A stretch of DNA of 64,000 nucleotides from Camillea tinctor (taxonomy: Eukaryota > Ascomycota > Sordariomycetes > Xylariales > Xylariaceae), in contig MU394059.1 in NCBI GenBank assembly GCA_022578605.1, positions 620,001-684,000 on the forward strand. Reading direction: 5' to 3'. Shown piece by piece: positions 34,675-46,159 of the stretch. Within the stretch, counting starts at the first letter, position 1, and each line of letters opens with the position of its first letter. The notes under the pieces were generated by a model that was given only the letters and a program-made list of their open reading frames with translations, searched no databases and was not told the DNA's origin. A program made the position numbers and the translations under genes.

Positions 34675-35902
34675 AAAACCAAGCTTTATACAATTGCCAG
34701 ATTGCAAATATTCGACTAGACGTATATATGTGTTCCAACGAACCTCCCCTTCCTACCTCCCCTTTGCAAGCGCCACGAGAAAAAAAGAGTTGCAGGTTTT
34801 ATTATTAAGGAAATTCCCAGAGACATAGATCAGGTAATCTCTAAAAAGAAGTTAAACTAAACAGAGTGCTAGTAAAAGCAAGTCAAAATAACATCAATGT
34901 TCCTAGGAAGATAAATAGTAATGCCGGCCACTTTCCAATGAGTAAATCTAGAGAAGGCCGGTCCCTCTGAATTAAGCACACAGAAGTTATTGAGGTTAAC
35001 TTAGATTTCAATGATTTCTATAACTTCAAATATAACACCCAGTACTATATCACACTGGGTTACTCGAGTTTCTATAGGCGCATGCGATGCAATTGATAGG
35101 CTGGTATTAAGGTAGGAATTGGTTTAATTGATTGATGCAATGATGTCACTCGTCACTATTTACCCAGGTAGCTTAAAATCTGATTGGTTCGTGTTAGGTG
35201 ACTTGGGACTTTAGCCTACTCTCTTTTTGTTTACAACATGACAAGGGAATTGACTTGTGCTATAGAAACAAATAAAGTAAGCTAGGTTAGGTATTTGGAA
35301 TTCTTAACCTTTTTGCATAGACATAGGTTACAGATGATGGTTTTGAAATAAAATGCGCGCAACCTATCGTAGAAGAAAAAGGATGGTTCCACATATGCCA
35401 GGGACCGTTGTTGTCTAGAGTATTTAGCTAGTGATGTCATAGCTAGTCCTCTTGGCACCCGGATTCATGGAGTGATCCCAGCAACCCTTTGTTTCCTTGA
35501 AATAGGATGACATTCCCCGAGCTACAAAATACTTAACCAGCTTTATACTTTTTTTTTTCTTTTCTGACGAGCTTTGGCAGTTAAACAGAACTAATATGGT
35601 GCTCTCTAACTAGTATTTTGTTAAAAAGTAGACAGTGGGATTAGGATCAGGATATACACCTACTAAAAGCCAATTAATAGCCCACACGTCAGAACCCACG
35701 AACCTCGACTCTCCTTACTCATACCATCCACATCGCCATCGCTATATACCTACCGGATCTGCTTCTCACTATCTCGAGCTCAAACATAAAATAACCACGT
35801 ACATTATATATATATTTATATATACATATACGTATACATTCGCTATCACACATCCCACCTATCGTTCCATCTACCTACATTGCTTCCTAGATCCTGATCC
35901 TA
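34675..35902. other. Intergenic region between prefoldin 4 and the App1-type gene
   Basis: 1.2 kb, moderately AT-rich, with no supported gene. A 129-codon frame that starts at 35635 and runs into the next gene in another frame has Tyr/His/Ile-rich low-complexity content and is more likely 5' UTR. TATATA-type tracts lie at 35804-35830. Confidence 0.55.
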
Positions 35903-37531
35903 ATGACCCGGTTCTTAACCCCAATATGGCTATTCTCAGCCACAGTCCTAGGGGCCGCACACCCTATGATCACCCCAGCACCAAATCTGAAAGATCGAAT
36001 GGTCCCCGTGGAACGGGACATTAATCCCGTGAGCTATGTTCACGGTGTTTTGGAGAGCCTGGGCAGCGACGTATCCAGCTACGTAGCATCTGGTGTACCT
36101 CAATTCTTCCAGGACTTCCCTAGTGGCGACGCCGTCGAGAGCTCACTTGGTATCGATGATGACGACCTCGCGGCCACTCCAACTCAGGTCCTGAATATTC
36201 CAGGATACGCCAACTGGACTGAACAGGGGTGGAATGTACGTGTTCATGGAAACGTATATAAGCAACCAAACATATCACAAGAGAGGCTAGACGACCTGGC
36301 CAACATATTTCTCATCGGCACTGACATCGATGAGCTGCAACCGAATGAGCAGACACAAGCTCGTAACCTAACAGCATCCATCTTTGTTGTCCAGCAGAGT
36401 GATCTTAATGTAACCATCAACTTTGAGAATGATGTTGATGTTCGTCCAGATGCTAGCGGGGGTGTTATCAATGCTGTAAGTGAGCCTATAGAGATGTACA
36501 GGTTTTATGTCGGGTATTGACGAAATTGGCTTGTAGGAAGGCGGAGCGCAATCTATACAACTCCCCTATGAGACCACCGCTGAGGGGGACTTTGATGCAT
36601 TCATCATTCTCCAGAATACTACCGGCCCTAACGGCGGTCATCTCATAGCCGGAAACGCAACTAATTCGATCCAGTCCCTCAATATGTATGCCAACGGGAC
36701 TCTCAGCGGCAACGCAACAGCATACCTAGTACCTCCGACGGGGTTCACTATCATCTCTGATATTGACGATATCCTTCGTATAACCAAGATATATGAGCCG
36801 AAGGAAGGTCTCCTAAACTCATTTGCCCGCGCTTTCACACCTTGGGAGAACATGCCTGAGATATATGCGAACTGGTCTGCTTCCATAGATGACTTCCACT
36901 TTCATTACCTGACTACTACCCCAGAACAGGTGACCAGGAACTACATGGAGTAAGTCTTATACGTATAGCATAAAGCCTCTTGTGATGAGTACATGTCAAA
37001 CTAAGACAAGAGATTAGATTCATCTACAAGACCTACCCCCTAGGATCCTTCGATACGCGGCCACTCAATTTTTCCGATGTCTCTGCAACACTCTCGATCC
37101 GCAAATTCCTCCTTGACAAGATCTTCCAGACATTTCCGCAGCGGAGGTTTGTTCTCATGGGAGACACAACGAACTCGGATGTGATGAAGGACTATCCGCA
37201 GCTTGTGCGAGACTTTCCCGACCAAGTCCAGTGCATCTTCTTACGAAACACGTCCGCTACGGACGATGGCGACCTTTTCCCGTACGACACATCCGGCTTT
37301 GAGGGCCTCGACCAAAGACAGTATATGTTCTTCGTGCATGCTGATGACCTGCGTGGTGTCGACATCGTCGGTGGGAATTGCCACAACGCGGCTGTGCAGC
37401 AGAACGTTACTTTTGGATGGCAGGGTCAAGGGTTCGGCAATGCTGCTCCCGCTCTTGCTATCAAAGGCTGGAATTGGGGACTGTTGGCCATGTCTATCAC
37501 GTTAACTACGATAGCCCAAATCGTATTATAG
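35903..37531 (+). CDS. Secreted App1-type (DUF2183) phosphatase-domain protein
   Basis: Member of the family that includes yeast App1, a phosphatidate phosphatase. Three exons, 35903-36475, 36537-36949 and 37018-37531, encode 499 aa; the last two junctions complete a Glu codon (GA+A). Residues 1-20 (MTRFLTPIWLFSATVLGAAH) form a clear signal peptide, unlike cytosolic App1. Family landmarks are NWTEQGWNVRVHGNVYKQPN, LANIFLIGTDI, RNLTASIFVVQQSD, SDIDDILRITKIYEPKEGLL and RRFVLMGDTTNSDVMKDYP. The acid motif DIDDI has Ile where classic App1 enzymes have Thr (DIDDT); the four acid-site positions remain. About a dozen N-glycosylation sequons support passage through the secretory pathway. A hydrophobic C-terminus (GLLAMSITLTTIAQIVL) could be a GPI signal or membrane anchor. 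Substrate and location on the cell surface are inferred. Confidence 0.88.
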
Positions 37532-40500
37532 ACATGAGCAAGCCTTTTTGAGGACACAGAACGAGACTACGAGTATAGAAATGAACATAAAATTAGTATG
37601 ATTATCAAACGAAACTACCTTGAATTCATCTGATTGGTGTAAATAATAGTTTATAGAATTGCCTGCTTGCGATTAAGCAGAATTATTTTCACAAAGGAAA
37701 GTGGGAAAGAATTAACCAGAAAACTCGAATCACATGTAAAGGAATAAGGTAGGCCGACTGTGGCGATATAGACCTCTACTCCAAGCTGCATACGCAGCAG
37801 ATACTCGTAGATGCCTTTCTAGTAAGGGATCTGCGGGTGCTGAGTAACAACCGGCGGGTAGGATTTGGGACGCTTCGGAGAATTTCTTCCTCTACCTAAG
37901 ATAGACCTACATACGTATTATATTAACTCAGATAGGTACCTACATCACTGCATGTACGTCGATGGATCTAGCGACTACTCGCCCGGCCTAGGCCTGATCG
38001 ACGCTGTACAGATGCCTTCCCGCTCCGTCGGGTCCGTCGATCTCTGCAGTAGCAGCATGTAGGTCGTTTAGCCTATCCAAGGGAGGGAAGGAGGGGGGTG
38101 TTGGTGTATATATCGATATTGTAACCTAGCTATCTGGTGCTGAATATCTGATGCATACATGCTTGCTGCCAGAGCATGGTAGCTCGAGATGCTATAGTAT
38201 GCTCGTCATCTGTATAAGCTAAATAGGGGTCGGCCATCTTTTCTTTTCTCCCCCAAATTGCCCCTAAAACTGGTTGCTGCTCATGATACTCTAGCTGAGA
38301 TGTAAGGGGGTATCGTGCTGCGTAGGTTTTAGTTACTAGATAGGGTCCAGCGAATATTTGCTGTTTGATGGAGCTACTCAGTATCTAGCTCAGGGGCTTA
38401 GCTTAGTAAGACTTTTCAAAAGGGAAAAGGGGGAGATGAATGTCTTCTGGTAGGAGATCATGACAGGAGAAGGGAAGAATGACTAGATTAGTCATGACAT
38501 TAGTCCTGGTAACACACACATACTTACAGATATCATGGCTATCTATAAGTGTATTTCCTCTCTACACCTAGAACTAGAACTGCAGTTTCTAAGGATATTC
38601 TACCCTATATTTACCTAGGCACCCTAGGTACTAAGCCCTCGTACTTCCTAGGGCTGCGTATCGCTACCTGTCACGAGGGACTAAGAAAGCGTTTAGGTAA
38701 TTAATACGTTGTTGTTGTGCGAGGAACTACGCTACAACTATGGACGTCACAGTTACCTATATACAAGAATCTTTTCTGTTCCTTCCTAACCTCTGACAAT
38801 ACCTTTCTATTTTACATGCCATCATTGGTGAAGGCATGTGGAAGTCAAAAACAACTAGTTCAAGGAAGACTAAGGAAATGAGTTTTCAGCTTTAAAACAT
38901 CGTGTTCTATATCCAGTCACGCCGACTCTGCTTACGAAGATAAAGGTACTGGGCATCATGGTACATAGCATGAGAATCAATCAGTCCTCTATGATGTCCT
39001 AATAGGTTCGAAAACAGTGCATTGTGGATAAGCAATACGTTGGAGCATACGGTTGGGAAGCAGTGATATAGAAGTGAGTTGACATAGCATGATAGAGTAG
39101 CATATCTTGCTATTGAAGCGAAATATGTGACACTTGATACTTCTTTTGAAAGATTATACCCTGTTGGGGAAAACACCCATGTAATTAGGCTATCATCCGT
39201 TAGACAATGATGTTAATCTTCATCGAAGAATTATATCTGTGTTTTTCAAATGCCTGGCTGAACAGGATTTAATGAGGGTTTAGGGATGTAACTTGATATA
39301 CTTGTATTTCAATGGACCAATAAGAGCTCAAATACAGTAGAGCAGTATATAGAGTTAATCTAATCTACTGGAATCGGCGTCACGGAGACCTAGCAAGAAA
39401 GATTCGATACTGTTGCGGGAGAGAACAAAATAGATCTTTCGCCCCTAAGGTATATATACCACCACATATGCCATGATCTAACACCTCAATCTGTGTACCA
39501 ATATCATGATTGGTAGAGACATTTATTGTCTTAGAAGAGATGACGTCGGAATTGAGGTCAACACTGGAAAGCTCCCGAGTGGAGGAATGGTATATCCAAT
39601 GATAGTTATCAATGGGGGACAAGAAGACTAGCTTCAATAGGAGAATCTTAAATGCGTCTATCGAGTTAGCCGTAGCTTGTAGCACGCTCTATATCTTTGG
39701 CGAATATCGATATGACTTAAGGAGGTGTCAACATATCGCGGGTATATATGGTACGTTATTGCTAGCGAACAGTAACAGTACCCTTTTTGGTATACAATGC
39801 CTATATGTCCATATTGTTATTTGTCCCTAATTACCCACAGAAATAGAAGTGGTTTTCCTTGCCTAAGCTCATCATGGTCGGTAACGTTGGTTGATTCGAA
39901 CGGTTGGAGTGAAGGTTTGATCGTTCGTACGGTAGCCGACGTTAAAGATATGCGAACCGCCACTGAGGGAATTATACTATTCGCTGTTAGTACCAATAGG
40001 TGTAGTTTCTTTTTTCTACTTTCCAATTTCCAATTTCCTTTTTCCAATTCTAATACTATCAGACTTCCAGAACTTCTCATCACCTTAGCGTTATTAATAT
40101 CTAGCTAAGCTAGAGTCCATGGTGATGGGATGGGACAGAGCAAAGGAATACAGGGAAAACATTATATGTTACCTAGGTACCCCTAAGGTGAAGAGGTTGT
40201 TGATTTTTGTATCCCATTCTATCAATCATCTATATATTTCGGAGGGAGTGACCGTACATATCCCACAAGAATAATTCCATCTGCCCCAGTGTGCTGTGCT
40301 ATAAAAACATCCATCGAGAGGTTTCGCGGAAGTTTCGGAAGTCTCGAGACAAACTCTGGCGGAGTACAACATTGTGTTCGTGATCGGGGATTGTTCCAAT
40401 GCCGTGACTGGTCTGATAGAAGACAAGGAAGAGATAGGTCGTGACTGGGTTCGATCAACAATGAATCAACAAATAGTCATTCGCGAGTATCGTGGTTTCA

Positions 40501-43500
40501 ATCGCATATCGGTGCTTAATCTCTACTAGTAACTGCTTTCGAATCAAGAAACGGCCCTGCATTTTTTTTTAGTTTGTATCCGTAGTGTTTTGACGGCATC
40601 TTATGGACTGTCAAAGTTCCCGAACAACTGTAATTGTTTGTTTATTGGGCAATTTGTCGATATTTTCGAAATACTGTGTCTTTGAACTTTGTCGTCTGGA
40701 GGATGTATTTATACTATGCGGAGGCACTACACGTAGATCTTTGGTTAGTAGTAGATGTTGAATTGTATTGTATGTGTAAATACCTCGTACCTATAGAGAC
40801 ATTTGGCGCTGTTGTCAGAAGTTCATCATGAAGTTAGTAGATTATTATGTCTGTCTGGGATTACAGGGGGAAGTGTCCGTAGGATGAGTGCAGAAGTCTA
40901 GGCTTCCCCATAAGATCTTCGTCGGTTTATGTTTGACAATGAACATGAAAAACCGGGTAACTAATCGGCTCCACCTGCATGGTTTGGAGCAGCTGTGAAG
41001 ATACTCATATGTTAATATTGCGATAATCTTAATATTAGTCTGTCTCTATTGGACAATTGCTCCGATGTGTGTTGCGGTCTGGAGGTCAGATAGGACATAA
41101 CTGCAGAAACATAATGTTCTTTTTAGAATATAATTGTCATCATATTATCAACCGAAAGGCCTATCTCCTAAGTGAGCTTTATATATTCTGCATCAAGACC
41201 AGCTTTGCTACTCTTTCTACGGCGAGCTAAAGGGCTACGCCTTTTAGAATAGCAATTATCGAACCTTGTAACGAGGAAATTTCAGGTGAAACCTTGTTTT
41301 TTAATATCGGGTATGGAGAGGTTATGTTTGTAATGGTCAAATAGAGTAGATAGAAAGGAAGATTTTCTATTGTATCGAATATCCTCGTATTCGATTCCAT
41401 ACTAGTATTAGTAAGCTGTCAGGCGTTTTATTGACTATAACCCTTGTGAGTAGGCTCACCGTGTTCTTTAAGCTCAAATTAAGGCATATTTCGCATATCG
41501 ATGTATCGAAGTGTCTGGGCTTTCCGTTCGTGTGAGGTAGACTAAATACAACATATGACACAACTGGAGTGCATAGCTGACGTTTCTTTCGCTTAACATA
41601 TTAACGGTTATCATGAAAAGCTTGTGTTAAAATAACAATGTGGCAAGCTGACCACTTAGGACATAACTGGCGTTTTGTATGCTTTGTAGAATTCCGTGTG
41701 CCGCCTGCCGAAGATAGATGAAATGAGGAAGACAAACGTATAACGTTGTACAGTGCCGCATATAGATATAGTCTCATATCTCACCGAACAGGAACTGTTA
41801 TAAGTTAATAAAGTAATGTTAGACTAGAGAACTCGAAGCATATTGGGCATATTTTGCGCCACTAGATAAATGGTTCTGTCTTCGCTTTTTTGGGTGGCCC
41901 TTCTGCTTTAGTTGTTTATCGTAGAACAAACGGCTGGTGTTGCAGCATTCGTACGCTACCTGGTACGTATTACAATATTCTTCCAAACTAGGGGTTTGCT
42001 GTTCTTCAGACGATCCGAGATATTATAGCCTAAGGTATCTAGGATCTTCTCTGATAGAATACAAGTTGAAAAGTCTCGACGTCTCTATTCTCCACGTCGA
42101 AAAGGAAATGTTAGTCCGAGGAATAGGCCGCCAGCGCACAGCTAGAAGCCTCAATCAGCATGGGTGGCAGGGTACTATGTGCCACTGACTCCTGGGCCAA
42201 GGACCGCAAACGACAGAAATCACGGCCAGGGGGGGATAAAACACTTACTGTACAAGCACATAACATGCACTTTGAGGCTTCCCGGAGTGTCTGGCGATTA
42301 TTCCGGACTTGATAATGGTTTTATTACCTCATTTCCGTCTTTTGCGAGTTCTTTTACTCGATTGACAAAACCGTTATAAGACTTCAACATATTTTTATGT
42401 CAATTCTCGCAGCCACATGTAAATGTATATTAGAGGCGGGGGTTATTCCAGGACCTATCGCCTGATTATAGGAGAGGGGATGCTCGCAAGTATGGGATTG
42501 ACAGGACAAGAAACGGAGAGACAATGATTTGGGATAAGGGACCACCTACTCTCAATTATGACTGGGGAGTGTTTTCTTCTATTAGTCAAGACACAATACT
42601 ATCATTGATAGTCCCAGACACCCTCCGATTAGCTGGAAGCATAATGCAACTTGCTGAAGACCACCTTCCATGATCGAGCAACGCTTAAAGTGATCGGTGA
42701 CTAACCTTGAAGCAGCATTATAACAGAAGCAGCATTATAACAGATAATAAACTATTCATTATAGCATCGGCAGTTATCCTTTCAATAAATATGTAGCTTG
42801 TGAAGATGCCGGTCAACGAGATCCTGCTTGCTAGGTCTACTTGCCCAACATTTGACTCTGCTGCCCGAGATGTGGTTTTGAGGTGGCAAGCCTACAGATT
42901 TAGGGTGTCCCCCTTGGCGAAGCCTGGTTGAAACATGCTTCCGACTAGATCTTTTGTCTATCCTCCTGACGGCGCGCTAGCCGATTAAAAAAAATGTCGG
43001 TGTTAGCAAGCTAACGGAGGCGGACTCCTTGCCGTATGTTAGCCTTATCATAGCCTCATCGGAGACGACTTCAGCCTAGATAGGGGTTCATTGTGAGTGC
43101 ATCGACATGGCCCTAATCTTCATTCCGGGTAGCTCTTGATCTCCCCACCTCCTTGCTGGTAGCACGTATGCCCAACACTAATCAAGGATTGATGAAGCCT
43201 ACTCGACGGGCACAACTTTTACATGTGTCCACTGCTTGGGCACCTATAAGACGATTCTGACTTTTGTTCTAGAGAAAATTTTTTTCGAATAGTGCCGAGG
43301 GCTTGTCCAATGGAAGATTTGAGAAGTCGAGGGGCCGTGGGGGGTTATGAACTGTTTATCCCGAAGCTGAAAGTTATCCTGAGGGGGAGTCTAGGTCGGG
43401 CACTTCCGTCCGAATCGGGATACGCTACACAGATGCCAGTCCTGCCCTAGCCTGTGATGAAACCGCAAACGAAGAGGTTGATAGGCTGCTATAATCGATA

Positions 43501-45750
43501 CTAGAACTACCCTGGACTTGGCAGCCGGTTGAGAGACATGGCTCAAGTGGATCATATGTATGTATGTATGTACTTACATGTTAACAAATCTGTGGAGAAT
43601 GAGTTAAGTGGACATGCATACATATGTGTGGAGGTGCCGGCATGGGGCGTACATACATGTTTCTTAGGCTTTGTGGTCGGGAAGCTGGTCCGTTAGCACG
43701 TGGTAGATGGAAATGGGATAGAAGTCAATGGGTCGAGCATATGACTATTTGGAAACTTCCTCCCTAGCGGAGAAAACATGCCTCATGGTCGACTCCTACG
43801 CCTATGGGCAACTTCTATACGTGATGTTTTGAGACAAGCTATCAGTCAGTCAACTATGATTCATACAATTTGCACTTGCCAGCACATCTATAACTAGACA
43901 TGGACAACCCAAGATTTTTCAATTCTCCCAGACTCAGATCCTATAGATTCATTTCACTTGTATTTCCTCTGTATATCTGATTCAACATATACCTTAGTCT
44001 CGTTCATCCGATGCAAAAACGACCTGTCTCTTTTCCACTACAATAGCTCATGCGGTATGTAAGTCAATCTCACGCCATGGTTATTATCCTGGCCTTTTGG
44101 TTCCCGACCTTAGGCAGTTCCACTTATACACATGGTGCGGCGAGAGCAGCTGTCTACCTAATCCATCTCCCATATAACAAGGCCGGTAATTTCGGTGTTA
44201 TCGTGGAGAATGTAGGTAGTGTACACCTACATACTCACCAATGTTTCTTGGGGTTGGTGAATGGTTCGGTGGGACGGACTAGGGGGTCGGTCAACCCCAA
44301 TTAACAAAAGGAGATCAACAGAACATGTTATTGTAAGACTCGGATTACGCACTGACACGACTCATCGAATTCCAGAACAGATGGCGTTAGTGAGCCGACA
44401 AGACGCAGAGGGTCTCTGATGATCAATACAGTATATACTATGAGCTACGTGGTGTGGATAACAGATGTTAGTGTATTGAACATGTCAATACGACCCCTTG
44501 TTTATACATAGGTGGGCTCCTTGTCGCGGAGAGCGCTTACTTTTTATGGTTGACTGTATGTAGGTAGAACTGCCCGTCCACAACATTGAGCGAGGCTCAC
44601 CTATCGCGCTTCGAGGTCAGGTCCCAAATCGGTAATGCAGTGGGATACTAGAACACGAGCTTTTTTTGTTGCTCAGATATCGTAGCGCGGCCAACCTTTG
44701 AAATATTTGAGTCAACGATGGTGCCTGCGTTCCTCATCGTCCAAAGTGACCTGGCCGCCGATCTCCGCCCATAGCTTCAAACGCATGGACTGAAATTCAA
44801 ATACTCAATTTTATCTCTCACCAGAAGACAATTTTCGGTAGTATACTCGTCCCAAGAAAACAAATACAATGAAGAAAGAACTTGCTGAATATCGTATCAT
44901 TACCTATAGCAACCCTAGTGAAAATCCCGTTTTATACCCATTGCCTGTAACAACCCACAGCGGGAACTAGCCGTTCCAGGGATGAGAGGTCGGCTTGGAT
45001 GTATATATGTATATAGGATATATACACTGCCTATAGCTTTTCAGGTGATTGTACGTCAATCATTGCCACTAAGGTGGACCTACTCATCTGCTAGACATCT
45101 ATCCGTCCTTGCCGTCTTACTGATGTACATATATGTAAGCATAGGCCCCGGATGTTTTGTTTTGGGTTCTCCCAAGTCCATCCGCTGAAACATGCCTCGT
45201 CCTCATCTGATGTCAGGGATAGGGGCCCCCTGTCGCATCTACTCCTCCCACCATGACTGGCCAGGTGAGCACCGCCGAGCAAGACCCTTGCTGTGCCATT
45301 GCAAGGTAAACCCTACCTTCACAGAAGCAAGCCTGCAGCCCCCACGACGTCAAAATACACGATTTTCGGGCATTATGATATTGTACCTGATTGTGTTGTC
45401 ACGTGGATTCCGGCCTTGAGTTCAGCTGCCCTAACTACGAATGGTGTTGGGGTTGACGTTAAAAAGAAGCCCCTGACTTCATTTTCTTTCAAACGTTGAT
45501 ACATACTGATGCGTCCATAGTCGAAGGTTAATAAATTTCAATTAAAAATCAGAACAAAAATGAACGAAATCCCGTCGCCAATCTGCCATATCGTTATGTT
45601 AATGAACTAACATCATATTCTGTTTATCCGGTTGTCCAATCCATCTAGTCAATTTCCCTGTACCATTTCCCCCTTAAACCATAACACGTTCCGGTTGAAT
45701 TTCTTCATCAACTTTATAGCATCATCTTATATCTTCAAGATTCGTCCTTT
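37532..45750. other. Second gene-poor tract, left part
   Basis: 8.2 kb with no gene that can be supported. Frames are short and unlinked. A 101-codon frame at 39380-39685 (-) has mixed composition and a possible acceptor at its 5' side, but no family is recognised. A fragment near 45290-45480 (+) resembles part of an M20 peptidase. A 17-bp tandem duplication lies at 42709-42742 and an ATGT tetranucleotide run at 43556-43571. TA-rich words are common, which could reflect old repeat-induced point mutation, but no index was computed. Confidence 0.5.
42709..42742 (+). repeat. Exact 17-bp tandem duplication
   Basis: The unit GAAGCAGCATTATAACA occurs twice in direct succession (42709-42725 and 42726-42742) with no mismatch. 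It is probably a small slippage duplication, with no coding context. Confidence 0.9.
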
Positions 45751-46159
45751 CTAACGTCTTGTTGTCACGTAAATTGGTGCTCCAGGAGTAGCACTAGTGG
45801 TGACTATCGGAGCCTGGGTCTGTTGGTTCACTTTGTATCTGAGTGTCCAATAGGTACCCTCTGTTCCAGTAGGAACAATCTCCATCAGCGTATAGTAGAT
45901 GACTCCGTCCTCAACGTGAGGAACGCAAATCTCTGAGGGAGTCCATGTTTGTGTGCCGGCGGCTGTGCTTTCGATCTCGCGCCCTTCAGCCTACATAAGG
46001 AAAAAAAGTTAGAGGCTTCCCACCGACTGAGGAGGCCGATCTTCCAGGACTTACACAGCAACTGGGACAAGGCGTATTGTTTACGTAAACCCAGTTAGGG
46101 CAATTGTGGGTGTAAAAATATTTGCAGCGGTATTTGAAAAATCCACCGCTGCCGCTCAT
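45751..46159 (-). CDS. Small conserved-type Cys-rich fungal protein (function unknown)
   Basis: Two exons, 46159-46055 and 45990-45751, encode 114 aa; the 64-nt intron has donor GTAAGT and acceptor TGTAG, in phase 0. The N-terminus MSGSGGFFKYRCKYFYTHNC, followed by PNWVYVNNTPCPSCC, holds six cysteines in the first 35 residues and many aromatic residues, a pattern I associate with a widespread family of short hypothetical proteins in filamentous ascomycetes. Exon 2 includes AEGREIES, then SEICVPHVEDGVIYYTLMEI, and ends in a Thr/Pro-rich tail. There is no signal peptide, so it is probably intracellular. The CX2C/CX4C-like spacing could bind metal, which is inference. It stands alone: the nearest confident genes are 8.2 kb and 8.8 kb away. 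A TATATA sequence lies about 35 bp upstream of the start. Confidence 0.8.

Noticed and set aside
39380..39685. 101-codon minus-strand frame with a plausible upstream acceptor
   Set aside because: No upstream exon, family motif or downstream partner could be found.
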